NCBI GenBank assembly: GCA_049966695.1
Contig: JBMFUG010000027.1
Coordinates: 1 to 28,243 of the forward strand
Length of the DNA: 28,243 nucleotides
Direction: 5' to 3'
Origin: JAKAWM01 sp049966695
GTDB taxonomy: Bacteria; Actinomycetota; Acidimicrobiia; Acidimicrobiales; Palsa-688
In this document: one piece after another, positions 6,456-14,218 of the stretch
Layout of the letters: each line of letters begins with the position of its first letter
Position numbering within the stretch: the first letter of the stretch is position 1
Notes under the pieces: generated by a model
Seen by the model: the letters and a program-made list of their open reading frames with translations, nothing else
Database searches by the model: none
Told to the model about the DNA's origin: nothing
Translations under genes and position numbers: made by a program

Positions 6456-9161
6456 GTGAAGCGCGCTCTTGGCACCGTCAGGGAAAGGTTCGTGGCTGGG
6501 CTGCCCTACGAGCTGGACGCCTTCCAGGTGGAGGCGCTCGACGCTCTCGACCGTGGCGACAGCGTGGTAGTGGCTGCGCCGACCGGCTCGGGCAAGACGG
6601 TGGTCGCAGAGTACGCGGTAGAACTGGCGCTGGCTCAGGGCGGCAAGGCGTTCTACACCACCCCTCTGAAGGCTCTCTCTAACCAAAAGTACGGCGACTT
6701 TTGCCGACGCTATGGGAGCTCGCAGGTTGGCCTTCTAACCGGGGACAACTCGCTGAACGGCGACGCAGCTGTGGTGGTAATGACTACCGAGGTCTTGCGC
6801 AACATGGTCTATGAGCGTTCTGCGGCGCTGGAAGGGCTGCGCTACGTGGTGCTGGACGAGGTCCATTACCTGCAGGACCCCTACCGCGGCTCAGTCTGGG
6901 AAGAGGTCATCGTGCACCTAGCCCACGAGGTAGACCTGGTCTGCTTGTCGGCCACCGTGTCCAATGCCGAGGAGCTGGCCGGTTGGGTGCAGACGGTCCG
7001 AGGCTCCACAACCGCTGTCATTTCCGAGCGACGCCCGGTGCCGCTCGAGGAAATGCTCTTGGTAGGGGAGCGTTCCAGTCGGCACCTGCTGCTGATGCCG
7101 GTCTTTGTGGGCGCCGAGCCCAACCCAGATGCTGTGGCCCTCACGGCTAGCCCGGCGGGGCCCCGGCCGCACCGAGGCCGGCGGCTAGCTTTCGCGCCGA
7201 GCCGAACGGAGACAGTCCGACTGCTGGCGGGTCAGGGGATGGTACCGTCTATCTACTTCATCTTTAGCCGGGCCGGGTGCGACGAGGCAGTGCGCCAGTG
7301 CGCCCGTGAGGCTAAGCCGCTGACGACTGCAAGTGAACGGCGCCAGATCCGTTTGATCGCGGAGGCAGCGACAGCATTGTTGCCTGAGGACGACTTGCGT
7401 GCCTTGGGCTATAGCAGCTGGCTTGCGGGGCTCGAGGCGGGTTTTGCCGCTCACCATGCCGGTCTCGTCCCGGCGTTCAAGGAGGCAGTCGAGCGCTGCT
7501 TCGAAGCGGGGCTTGTGAAGGTTGTCTTTGCGACGGAGACTTTGGCCCTTGGCATAAACATGCCAGCGCGCTCAGTGGTGGTCGAACGGCTAGCCAAATG
7601 GAACGGCGAGAGGACCGAGCCGCTTACGCCAGGCGAGTACACCCAGCTCACAGGGCGGGCTGGGCGGCGCGGGACTGACTCAGTGGGCTACTCAGTCGTC
7701 AACTGGTCGCCAGGCACCGACCTGGGCTGGGTAGCGGCTCTCGCCAAGTCCCGCACCTACATGCTCACTTCTAGCTTCCGGCCGACTTACAACATGGCAG
7801 CCAACCTGGTCCAGCGCTACAGCCCTGAGGTCGCTCGCCACTTGCTCAACCTCAGCTTTGCCCAGTACCGTGCAGACTCCGACGTGGTGAGGCTCGAGGC
7901 GTACTTGGACAGGGAGCGCAGGGAGCTGGCCGAGTCCACGGCGGCTGCGGCTTGCGAGCTGGGCGACATCTGGGAGTACCGAGCGGCAATGAGGGCGAGC
8001 CGGCATGTGGGCCGCCACGGGGGGCCTGGCCGAGCACGCAGGGCCGAAGTCGTCGCTGCAATGGGACGCCTGCGCCCCGGTGACGTGCTTGTCGTGCCCG
8101 GTCACCGGCGTGCTCAAGGCGAAGTGGCAGTTGTTTCCACAAAGCAGAGGAAAAGGGGCGACCTGGTGGTGAACGCTGTGACCTCTGGCGGCAGGCTGGT
8201 CAGCTTCGACGCAGCGAAGCTGCGCTTTGTGCCGTCCATTGTCCGCAGGCTGGAGCTGCCACGGCTTTTCGCTCCTAAAAGCCGTGAGTTCCAGGGCCGG
8301 TTGGCGGCACAGCTGTCCAGTTACGCCCGGTCGGGCGGAGAGGGTGAGGCAGTGCCCGCTGCTGACGGCACCGTGGTGGGGTACCCGGTGTCCGCCTGCC
8401 CGCAATTGCGAGCACACCTGCGGGCCGCGGCAAGGGCTGAGCGTGCCGCTAGGCACGCCGAGCGGTTGGAACGCCAGCTGCGTGGCCGCCGGGAGTCGGT
8501 GGCCCACCAGTTCGACCGAGTGCTGGCGCTGCTCAAAGCCCGCCACTACGTGAAGCTTGACCGAACCTCGTGGGCCCTCACCGATGCTGGCCGGCGACTG
8601 GCCCGTATCTACCATGACCAGGACCTATTGATAGCGGAGTGCGCAGAGAAGGAGCTTTTCGACGGGCTGAAGCCGGTGGAAATGGCGGCGCTGGTATCGG
8701 TGTTCACCTATGAGCCACGCGGCAATGGTGCAAACGGCGGCTCTGAGCCGCTAGCGGTGCCGCGGCTGGCCGGCAAGCGCTTGCAAGCGCGATGGCGGGC
8801 CATCGAGCTCATGGCAACGGAGCTGGCAGCGGACGAGCAGGAGCTCGGCCTGCCGCCGACTCGGTCCCCGCACCCTGGTTTCGCCGGTCTCGCGTACTCC
8901 TGGGCCAGAGGTACGGAGCTGAGCGAGCTGCTTGGCCCAGTGCCGGCAACGCCAAGCGGGGAGGCTGTCTCGCCGGGCGACTTCGTGCGCAACGTGAAAC
9001 AGCTGGTCGACCTTCTGAGGCAACTTGGCGACGTCCTGGCAGGGGCCGCAGCAGCAAAAGCGGCGAGGGAGGCAAGCCAAGCGCTTTTGCGCGGCGTAGT
9101 CGCTGCCTCGTCGGCCTTCGGCGTTCCCGAAGAAGCCCCGGCCCTTAGCGTCGGCAGTTAG
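6456..9161 (+). CDS. helY: Ski2-like DEVH-box RNA helicase HelY
   Basis: 901 residues, matching the roughly 900-residue actinobacterial HelY relatives of Ski2/Mtr4. RecA domain 1 has motif I APTGSGKT (41-48), Ia TTPLKALSNQK (68-78), motif II DEVH (134-137) and motif III SAT (165-167). RecA domain 2 has HHAGLVPAFKEAVERCF, FATETLALGINMP and motif VI QLTGRAGRRG (397-406). The C-terminal third contains the arch/DSHCT-type region (LKPVEMAALVSVFTYEPRG and, near the end, PGDFVRNVKQLVDLLRQL). It should unwind RNA with ATP, probably in RNA processing or decay. Start is GTG with AAAGG at 6446-6450. Proximity to tatA matches the mycobacterial tatA-tatC-helY order, here interrupted. Confidence 0.93.
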   Translation: MKRALGTVRERFVAGLPYELDAFQVEALDALDRGDSVVVAAPTGSGKTVVAEYAVELALAQGGKAFYTTPLKALSNQKYGDFCRRYGSSQVGLLTGDNSLNGDAAVVVMTTEVLRNMVYERSAALEGLRYVVLDEVHYLQDPYRGSVWEEVIVHLAHEVDLVCLSATVSNAEELAGWVQTVRGSTTAVISERRPVPLEEMLLVGERSSRHLLLMPVFVGAEPNPDAVALTASPAGPRPHRGRRLAFAPSRTETVRLLAGQGMVPSIYFIFSRAGCDEAVRQCAREAKPLTTASERRQIRLIAEAATALLPEDDLRALGYSSWLAGLEAGFAAHHAGLVPAFKEAVERCFEAGLVKVVFATETLALGINMPARSVVVERLAKWNGERTEPLTPGEYTQLTGRAGRRGTDSVGYSVVNWSPGTDLGWVAALAKSRTYMLTSSFRPTYNMAANLVQRYSPEVARHLLNLSFAQYRADSDVVRLEAYLDRERRELAESTAAAACELGDIWEYRAAMRASRHVGRHGGPGRARRAEVVAAMGRLRPGDVLVVPGHRRAQGEVAVVSTKQRKRGDLVVNAVTSGGRLVSFDAAKLRFVPSIVRRLELPRLFAPKSREFQGRLAAQLSSYARSGGEGEAVPAADGTVVGYPVSACPQLRAHLRAAARAERAARHAERLERQLRGRRESVAHQFDRVLALLKARHYVKLDRTSWALTDAGRRLARIYHDQDLLIAECAEKELFDGLKPVEMAALVSVFTYEPRGNGANGGSEPLAVPRLAGKRLQARWRAIELMATELAADEQELGLPPTRSPHPGFAGLAYSWARGTELSELLGPVPATPSGEAVSPGDFVRNVKQLVDLLRQLGDVLAGAAAAKAAREASQALLRGVVAASSAFGVPEEAPALSVGS

Positions 9162-9193
9162 GTGCAGGCTGGTGAGGCTGTAGGGTTGACGGC

Positions 9194-10186
9194 ATCGAAG
9201 CTTGGGCACTTTACGAATCTCCTGGCGACTACCGCTTTGGCGAGGTCGACCTGAGGTCGCCAGGCCCCGCCGAGGTCGTGGTGCGGGTAGTGACAAGCGC
9301 CCTCAACCACCTGGACCTTTGGATAAGCCAAGGCAAGCCCAGGCCCAAAGAGCTGCCGATGGTGCCCGGCTGTGATGCAGCCGGTCGGGTTTTTGCGGTG
9401 GGTGACGCAGTGACGTCTTGGCAGCCCGGTGACGAGGTTGTCGTCAACCCTTCGCTCGCGTGCGGGCGTTGCCTGGAGTGCCTGTCCGACCGGTCTGTTT
9501 ACTGCTCCCAGTGGGGGATCATGGGAGAGCACCGCTGGGGTTCCCATGGCGAGCTGTTGGTCGTGGGCGAGGCCAACTTGGTGCCAAAACCACCAGGCAG
9601 CAGTTGGGAAGAAGCTGGTTCCTACGGGCTGTGCGGCTTGACAGCGTACCGGATGCTGCGCCGGGCCCGCCTGGTGGCCGGGGAGACCTTGCTCGTCGTG
9701 GGAGCAGGTGGCGGCGTGGCGAGCGCTGCATTGGTGCTCGGCGCCCACATGGGAGCGAGGCTTTTTGCCACGTCGCGAGATCCGGGCAAACGCTCACGTG
9801 CCGTGGCTCTTGGCGCCTTGGACGCGTTTGCCACGGACGGCGACGGTGCTTTCCCGGTCAAAGCCGACGTGGTCCTCGACTGCATGGGCGTTCCGACCTG
9901 GGAACGTTCTGTTAGGTCACTTCGTCCCGGTGGCCGGCTCGTCACCTGCGGTGCGACCGGAGGTGGCAATGCCGAGCTGAACCTGGCTCGCCTGTTTTTC
10001 GGCCAGCACGAAGTTATCGGGTCGACGATGGGCACGTTCCGGGAGTTCGCCGAGATGACCTCGCTAGTGCCCAACGGTCTGCCCGTGGTGGTAGACAGCG
10101 TCTTTGAGCTCGACCAGTACCCGGAGGCACTGCGCAGGTTGCGCTCGGGAGGCCAGTTCGGCAAGGTCGTACTGCGTCACGGCTGA
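9194..10186 (+). CDS. Zinc-binding MDR oxidoreductase, apparently without a canonical start codon
   Basis: An alcohol-dehydrogenase-like (MDR) protein of about 330 residues. It has the GroES-like domain (ALNHLDLW, VPGCDAAGRV), four structural-zinc cysteines C90, C93, C96 and C104 in CGRCLECLSDRSVYC, the Rossmann motif VVGAGGGVASAALVLGA, and the family ending VVDSVFELDQYPEALRRLRSGGQFGKVVLR. The usual catalytic-zinc positions read Asn (NHLD) and Cys (GCD), so it is closer to quinone-reductase-like members than to classic alcohol dehydrogenases. Homology to the family N-terminus (EAWALYESPGDYRFGEVDL) begins at about 9197, but there is no ATG, GTG or TTG in frame between the upstream stop (9173) and 9278. 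ATC at 9194, with AGGG 8 bases before it, is my best guess; GTG at 9278 would remove the first beta strands. It begins 32 bases after helY. Confidence 0.8.
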   Translation: MEAWALYESPGDYRFGEVDLRSPGPAEVVVRVVTSALNHLDLWISQGKPRPKELPMVPGCDAAGRVFAVGDAVTSWQPGDEVVVNPSLACGRCLECLSDRSVYCSQWGIMGEHRWGSHGELLVVGEANLVPKPPGSSWEEAGSYGLCGLTAYRMLRRARLVAGETLLVVGAGGGVASAALVLGAHMGARLFATSRDPGKRSRAVALGALDAFATDGDGAFPVKADVVLDCMGVPTWERSVRSLRPGGRLVTCGATGGGNAELNLARLFFGQHEVIGSTMGTFREFAEMTSLVPNGLPVVVDSVFELDQYPEALRRLRSGGQFGKVVLRHG

Positions 10187-10314
10187 GCCTTGGCCGTGCT
10201 GGGCCAGGGGGTGTCTGTTAGCGGTGGGCTGCGTAGCAGCACTCGAAGTGCTTTGATGAGCGCCTTCAGAGGTCCGCCACCCGGACAAGTTGGTCTCGTA
10301 GGCTACAAGGGCAC

Positions 10315-12003
10315 ATGAGCCGACGTGCAACTGAGGCGCCCTATGTCGAAGAGCCGTGGACCGAGGTGGAGGCGGACGTCCTCCGGCGGTACTTCACGAA
10401 CCTAAAAGGGCCGGTGTTCGCCCTTGTCAACCTCCCTGAGGTGGTGAAGGGAGCGCTGTTCGCCCGCTATTCGCGTTCGGCCAAGAGCCTGCGCCGGTTG
10501 TTCCTCGACGAGTTCGTGGGAGACCTGGACGTGAGCGGCGACCACGGGTTGGACGCCACCGTCGGCTTGGCGCGCGCAGAGCAGCTCTATGAGCGGGTGT
10601 TCTTCGAGTACGGCGACGACTCCGTGGCCCAGTTGGGGGGCGTCCACCTGGCTTGCGAGCAGGCGTCGAACCTTTTGACGAAAATATTGGAACGTGGCCG
10701 GCTCATGTCGTACATGGAAAAGTCCACGCGTTATGTCGCTTACGACGCTCGTCTGCCGAACGGGCACTACCGTTATTACCGCAGCCCGGAGATCCTGGCC
10801 TCAGCGTTGGGGGCGCGCTACGTGGGGGACATGGACAGGATGTTCGACGCGTACGCAGAAATCTTTCCCCGCGTTTACGAGCTGCTTGCCCGCCGTTACC
10901 CGAAACCGCGCTCTGCAAGTGACCTTGCGTACCGCCAGTCGCTGAAGGCCAAGGCCTACGACGCGGTGCGCGGGCTATTGCCGGCGGCTGCCACATCGAA
11001 CCTTGGTATTTACGGCTCGGGCCAGGCTTACGAGAACCTGCTGGTCCGTATGCGGGCGCAGCAATTGCCGGAGTCTCGTTACTACGCCGGCCTTATGCTG
11101 GCAGAACTTAAAAAGGTGATCCCCTCATGGGTGCGCCGGGTCGACGTGGCCGACCGGGGAGGAGCATGGTCAAGCTATATAGAGAAAAACGACCGAGCGA
11201 TGGCCGAACTAGCGTCATCGGTGCTCGGCGGGCAAAGTGCCGTTGGCAGCGAGCCGTTTCGCGCTGAGCGCCCCGAGGTGGCCCTCTTAGACTGGGACCC
11301 TCGCGCCGAGGTCAAATTGGTCACCGCAATGCTGTACCCCTACACGCACTTGGCCGAGCAGGAAGTGGCAGCCCGGGTGAGCGCTATGACGCCATCGGAG
11401 CGGCTGGGCATAATGCGCCAGTACGCAGGGGAGCGCCTCAACCGGCGGCACCGGCCAGGTCGCGCCCTTGAGCGCTGTTCGTACCGTTTTGACGTCGTCT
11501 CGGACTACGGCGCTTTCCGAGACCTGCAGCGTCACCGCCTGCTCACCATAGAGTGGCAGGCCCTAACGCCTTACCACGGTTATACGATGCCCGAGGCGGT
11601 AGCCGAGGCCGGGTGCGGCGAGCTTTACGAGACAGCTATGCGCAGGTCGTGGGGCTTGTACGAGGCCCTGGCGCAGGGCGTAGGCACCCACCTGGCTGCT
11701 TACGCAGTCGCCTTGGCCTACAGGGTGCGCTACAGCGTCCAGTTGAACGCCAGGGAAGCTATGCACATGCTGGAGCTGCGGACGGCTCCTCAGGGCCATA
11801 CAGAGTACCGTCGGGTGTGCCAGCAGATGCACCAGCTCATAGCGGAGCAAGCCGGGCACCGCGCATTGGCCGCGATGATGAAGTTTGTCGATTATTCGGG
11901 CGGTGACGCAGAGCTGCTCGGGCGCCTTGATGGGGAGACAAGGGCCGAGGCGCGCCGGGTGGCCAGGCGACCAGGTCAGCCGACGACCGGGCAGGGACCG
12001 TGA
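10315..12003 (+). CDS. Two-domain ThyX-like (flavin-dependent thymidylate synthase family) protein
   Basis: 562 residues, more than twice the length of a usual ThyX (about 220-250). The first half contains RGRLMSYMEKSTRY at residues 127-140, which fits the ThyX signature RHRxxSxNExSxRY in spacing, with His changed to Gly and Asn to Met. The second half contains RHR at 406-408 (LQRHRLLTIEWQAL), keeping the Arg-His-Arg but losing the serine/arginine-tyrosine part. So each half holds a complementary part of the motif. ThyX makes dTMP from dUMP with FAD and methylene-tetrahydrofolate; whether this form does so is uncertain. Start is ATG with CAAGGG at 10306-10311, an unusually short 3-base spacing. 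I have low confidence in catalytic activity and good confidence in family. Confidence 0.82.
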   Translation: MSRRATEAPYVEEPWTEVEADVLRRYFTNLKGPVFALVNLPEVVKGALFARYSRSAKSLRRLFLDEFVGDLDVSGDHGLDATVGLARAEQLYERVFFEYGDDSVAQLGGVHLACEQASNLLTKILERGRLMSYMEKSTRYVAYDARLPNGHYRYYRSPEILASALGARYVGDMDRMFDAYAEIFPRVYELLARRYPKPRSASDLAYRQSLKAKAYDAVRGLLPAAATSNLGIYGSGQAYENLLVRMRAQQLPESRYYAGLMLAELKKVIPSWVRRVDVADRGGAWSSYIEKNDRAMAELASSVLGGQSAVGSEPFRAERPEVALLDWDPRAEVKLVTAMLYPYTHLAEQEVAARVSAMTPSERLGIMRQYAGERLNRRHRPGRALERCSYRFDVVSDYGAFRDLQRHRLLTIEWQALTPYHGYTMPEAVAEAGCGELYETAMRRSWGLYEALAQGVGTHLAAYAVALAYRVRYSVQLNAREAMHMLELRTAPQGHTEYRRVCQQMHQLIAEQAGHRALAAMMKFVDYSGGDAELLGRLDGETRAEARRVARRPGQPTTGQGP

Positions 12004-12014
12004 GGGACTGTCCT

Positions 12015-12049
12015 GTGGGCCCTTTTGCCTCTGGTGCCTCTAGGCCCAC
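12015..12049 (+). terminator. Hairpin downstream of the ThyX-like gene
   Basis: gtgggcc (12015-12021) pairs perfectly with ggcccac (12043-12049) across a 21-base loop, 11 bases after the ThyX-like stop codon. No T-run follows directly, so termination is only likely by position. Confidence 0.35.
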
Positions 12050-12380
12050 CTGCCTCTGGGCGACCGATGTGACCACTGGGGCCGCGAATTTTCTTTGAGG
12101 CCTTGACCAGCTTAAACGCCGAAGAGCGCAGGTCGAGCACCAGTGGCGCCATTTGATGGGCGCAGCCATCTGCGCCATGATGTACAGGTCAGCAGGCGGG
12201 GGGTGACCCCTGCGATGCCTGGCAGGGTGGCCCGGAGGGCAAAGTAGACAACGACTTCAGCATGGCCAGTAGCCCTATGTCCTGGTCTGCGTTGGCGGCA
12301 CCAAAAGCTCCCCGGGCCCCCTGCTCACCGTCTGGACGGCACGGGCCAGTGCCCGGCGTAATAGGCCTCTGACGTGGCGA
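12050..12380. other. Non-coding stretch with possible RNA structure
   Basis: No convincing gene is seen in the 476 bases between the ThyX-like gene and the DUF4193 gene. It holds a perfect 6-bp hairpin ggcgca-gccatc-tgcgcc at 12159-12176, and a longer-range 7-bp pair ccactgg (12073-12079) with ccagtgg (12140-12146). These could belong to a leader or a small RNA, but nothing matches a known RNA family by eye. Confidence 0.3.
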
Positions 12381-12410
12381 TTGGTGGTCGTCGCTCCGTT
12401 GGCTTAACAT
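12381..12410 (+). promoter_or_regulatory. Candidate promoter for the DUF4193 gene cluster
   Basis: TTGGTG (12381-12386), an 18-base spacer and TAACAT (12405-12410, fitting the actinobacterial -10 pattern TANNNT) precede the DUF4193 start by about 70 bases. This is a pattern match only. Confidence 0.35.
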
Positions 12411-12479
12411 GCCCCCGCCGCTAAGTCGCGGTGTGTGCCATCCTGTGTCGTTGACATGCTTGCTCAAGGGAAAAAACCC

Positions 12480-12977
12480 ATGCCGGACGAAGACTTCGAT
12501 GACCAGTTGCTCGACGACGACGCCGAGCTACCGGACGACATCGACGAAGACGAGCTTGACCTAGATGATGAGGATCTCGCTGAGGAAGACCTGGACGAAG
12601 ACGCCGACATCGACGCTGACGACGTAGACGAGATCGACGTAGACGACACCGACGTAGACGAGACGGAGGTGGACGACACCGACGTGGCAGTCCTAAGCGG
12701 AGAGGAGGACGAGGACCTCGACGACGAGGACGAAGACGACGGTGACGACGTGGAGGCGAGCCTTGATGTCATCTTGAAATCGCGCTTCGTTGTCACAGAC
12801 GACGAAGACGACGAAGAAGAGGAAGAGGACGAGGAGGCTGAGAGCGGAGAGCGGGAGCCTACAACCAGGGTGTTGCCCAAACAACCTGGTGAGTTCGTGT
12901 GCCAGTCGTGCTTCCTTGTCAAGCACCAAAGCCAGCTTGCGGACAAGGAACGCCAGATTTGCCGGGACTGCATATAG
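12480..12977 (+). CDS. DUF4193-family zinc-ribbon protein with hyperacidic N-terminal region
   Basis: 165 residues from the ATG at 12480, which has AAGGG (12466-12470) 9 bases upstream; an earlier in-frame ATG at 12456 has no ribosome site. The C-terminal block VLPKQPGEFVCQSCFLVKHQSQLADKERQICRDC matches the actinobacterial DUF4193 signature, with a zinc-ribbon-like cysteine set C141, C144, C161 and C164. DUF4193 proteins are usually around 100 residues. Here about 120 residues before the ribbon are dominated by Asp and Glu, with repeats such as DVDE, DVDD and EEDEDLDDEDEDD and an internal hydrophobic patch SLDVILKSRFVV. The function of the family is unknown. The acidic tail may bind basic proteins or metal ions, but that is inference. 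It leads a run of four rightward genes. Confidence 0.88.
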   Translation: MPDEDFDDQLLDDDAELPDDIDEDELDLDDEDLAEEDLDEDADIDADDVDEIDVDDTDVDETEVDDTDVAVLSGEEDEDLDDEDEDDGDDVEASLDVILKSRFVVTDDEDDEEEEEDEEAESGEREPTTRVLPKQPGEFVCQSCFLVKHQSQLADKERQICRDCI

Positions 12978-13086
12978 GCGTTAGAGCGACGGTGCGACCG
13001 CTCTCGGGCGCGTCTTGGACGCCAGCCGGCGGGGATTTGTGGCCTCGTCGGGACACTGGCCCCGTACCGGCGCTACCGTGGGAGAG

Positions 13087-13644
13087 ATGAGAGCGATCCC
13101 CAGGCCGAAGTTCCCTGAAGAGCAGCTGCTGGACTTGGTGCTGTACGTGCCGCTGGGACTGGCCATGACGGTCGTCCAGGCCGTGCCAGAGCTCGCCCGT
13201 AAGGGCCGGTCTCGCATCGAGCCGCAAGTGCGTGTGGCCAAGGTGCTCGGGCAAATGGCCGTGAAGCAGGGCTATAGGCAAGTCAACAAGCAAGTTGCCA
13301 AGTTGGCGAAGCGGCCGCTCGCCAACTTGAAGCCGACGTCGGGCCGCTTTACAGCTGCAGAGAGCAGCCATGGCCCAGGCCACAATGGTCCTTCCGGGCC
13401 TACAGGGACGGCTTCGGGCGAGCCGAGCGCGGGGGCAGGCTCTTCTAGCGTGGGCCAGCCCCATGGTGAGGCCATTAGGGCGTCTGACCTGGCGATACCC
13501 AGCTATGACTCGTTGGCTGCTCACCAGGTTGTACAGCGTTTAGCCGGCCTGTCGCGTGACGAAATTGCCGCAGTGCGCGACTACGAACAGGCAACGCGTG
13601 GCCGGCGGACAATAATTACCCGGGCCGAGCAGCTTCTTAGCTGA
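13087..13644 (+). CDS. Conserved actinobacterial protein with C-terminal helical (YDSL...RRTIITR) segment
   Basis: About 185 residues from the ATG at 13087; a GTG at 13078 or TTG at 13015 in the same frame cannot be excluded because none has a strong ribosome site. The N-terminal part (PEEQLLDLVLYVPLGLAMTVVQAVPELARKGR) contains an amphipathic/hydrophobic helix, reminiscent of actinobacterial lipid-droplet-associated or membrane-peripheral proteins. A Gly/Ser/Pro-rich linker follows (about residues 95-135). The last 50 residues (IPSYDSLAAHQVVQRLAGLS, then EIAAVRDYEQATRGRRTIIT) form a conserved short helical segment I recognise from several actinobacterial proteins of unknown function. It is 7 bases upstream of the GNAT gene, so the two are likely co-transcribed. 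Confidence 0.7.
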   Translation: MRAIPRPKFPEEQLLDLVLYVPLGLAMTVVQAVPELARKGRSRIEPQVRVAKVLGQMAVKQGYRQVNKQVAKLAKRPLANLKPTSGRFTAAESSHGPGHNGPSGPTGTASGEPSAGAGSSSVGQPHGEAIRASDLAIPSYDSLAAHQVVQRLAGLSRDEIAAVRDYEQATRGRRTIITRAEQLLS

Positions 13645-13651
13645 GCTTGCC

Positions 13652-14218
13652 GTGGTAGTAGCCCGGCCGGCTCAGCCCAGCGATTCCGGGCGCTTATGCG
13701 AACTATCGGGCTTGGCGCGCCGCGAGCTGGAGCTGATGAGAGGCGGGCACGTGCTGGTCGGGTCTCTGGGGCGGGCGTTGGCGCCAGGAGCGCCCTTCAG
13801 CCAAGAGGTGGAGGAGCCCGCGGCGCATGTCGTCGTCGGGGTCATGGAGGGAGGCTGTGTGGTAGGTTACGGGACCTGTCGCCTCCGGTGCCTTGCTGGA
13901 GGAGAGCGCCTTGGGTCGATCGACGAGCTGTACGTGGAGGCCCCGTGGCGCCGGCGAGGGGTTGGCAGAGCTCTGGCAAAAGCGCTGGTTGACTGGTGCC
14001 TGCTGCAAGGTTGTACCGGGGTTGACGCCCCAGCCTTGCCTGGGGACCGAGCGGCCAAGAGCTTTTTCGAGAAAGCGGGTTTCACCGCCCGCCTGCTTGT
14101 AATGCACACGTCGTTGCCGGCCGCCCCGGGGCAAGTGGCGGTTGCTGAGGGGGCCAGCGCCAGCGCAGGCGTTGCACAAGCCGCAAGCCCTCAGCCATGC
14201 CTGGAGGTGGGACCGTGA
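13652..14218 (+). CDS. GNAT-family N-acetyltransferase
   Basis: 188 residues. The GNAT core is clear: an N-terminal strand and helix (VVARPAQPSDSGRLCELSGLARRELELM), beta strands around VVGVMEGGCVVGYGTCRL, then SIDELYVEAPWRRRGVGRALAKALVDW, where RRRGVGRAL is the acetyl-CoA pyrophosphate-binding motif A (Q/RxxGxG/A), and AAKSFFEKAGFTARLLVM as motif B. The last 30 residues are an alanine-rich tail with no clear role. The acceptor substrate is unknown. It starts with GTG 7 bases after the previous gene and its stop overlaps the Nudix start (GTGA at 14215-14218), so the two are translationally coupled. Confidence 0.85.
   Translation: MVVARPAQPSDSGRLCELSGLARRELELMRGGHVLVGSLGRALAPGAPFSQEVEEPAAHVVVGVMEGGCVVGYGTCRLRCLAGGERLGSIDELYVEAPWRRRGVGRALAKALVDWCLLQGCTGVDAPALPGDRAAKSFFEKAGFTARLLVMHTSLPAAPGQVAVAEGASASAGVAQAASPQPCLEVGP

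Noticed and set aside
7692..8615. 307-codon open frame on the minus strand
   Set aside because: Antisense to helY, with low-information composition; helY has complete helicase motifs on the other strand.
12141..12176. Possible tRNA or cobalamin riboswitch
   Set aside because: No T-arm GTTCGA context, anticodon stem or B12-box/GCAACTG elements could be matched; only simple hairpins are present.
12189..12467. 92-codon minus-strand frame in the gap before the DUF4193 gene
   Set aside because: No ribosome site and no recognisable motif; it runs across the likely promoter of the plus-strand cluster.
12464..12973. Serine-rich open frame on the minus strand
   Set aside because: It is the complement of the Asp/Glu codons of the DUF4193 gene, whose zinc-ribbon signature is on the plus strand.
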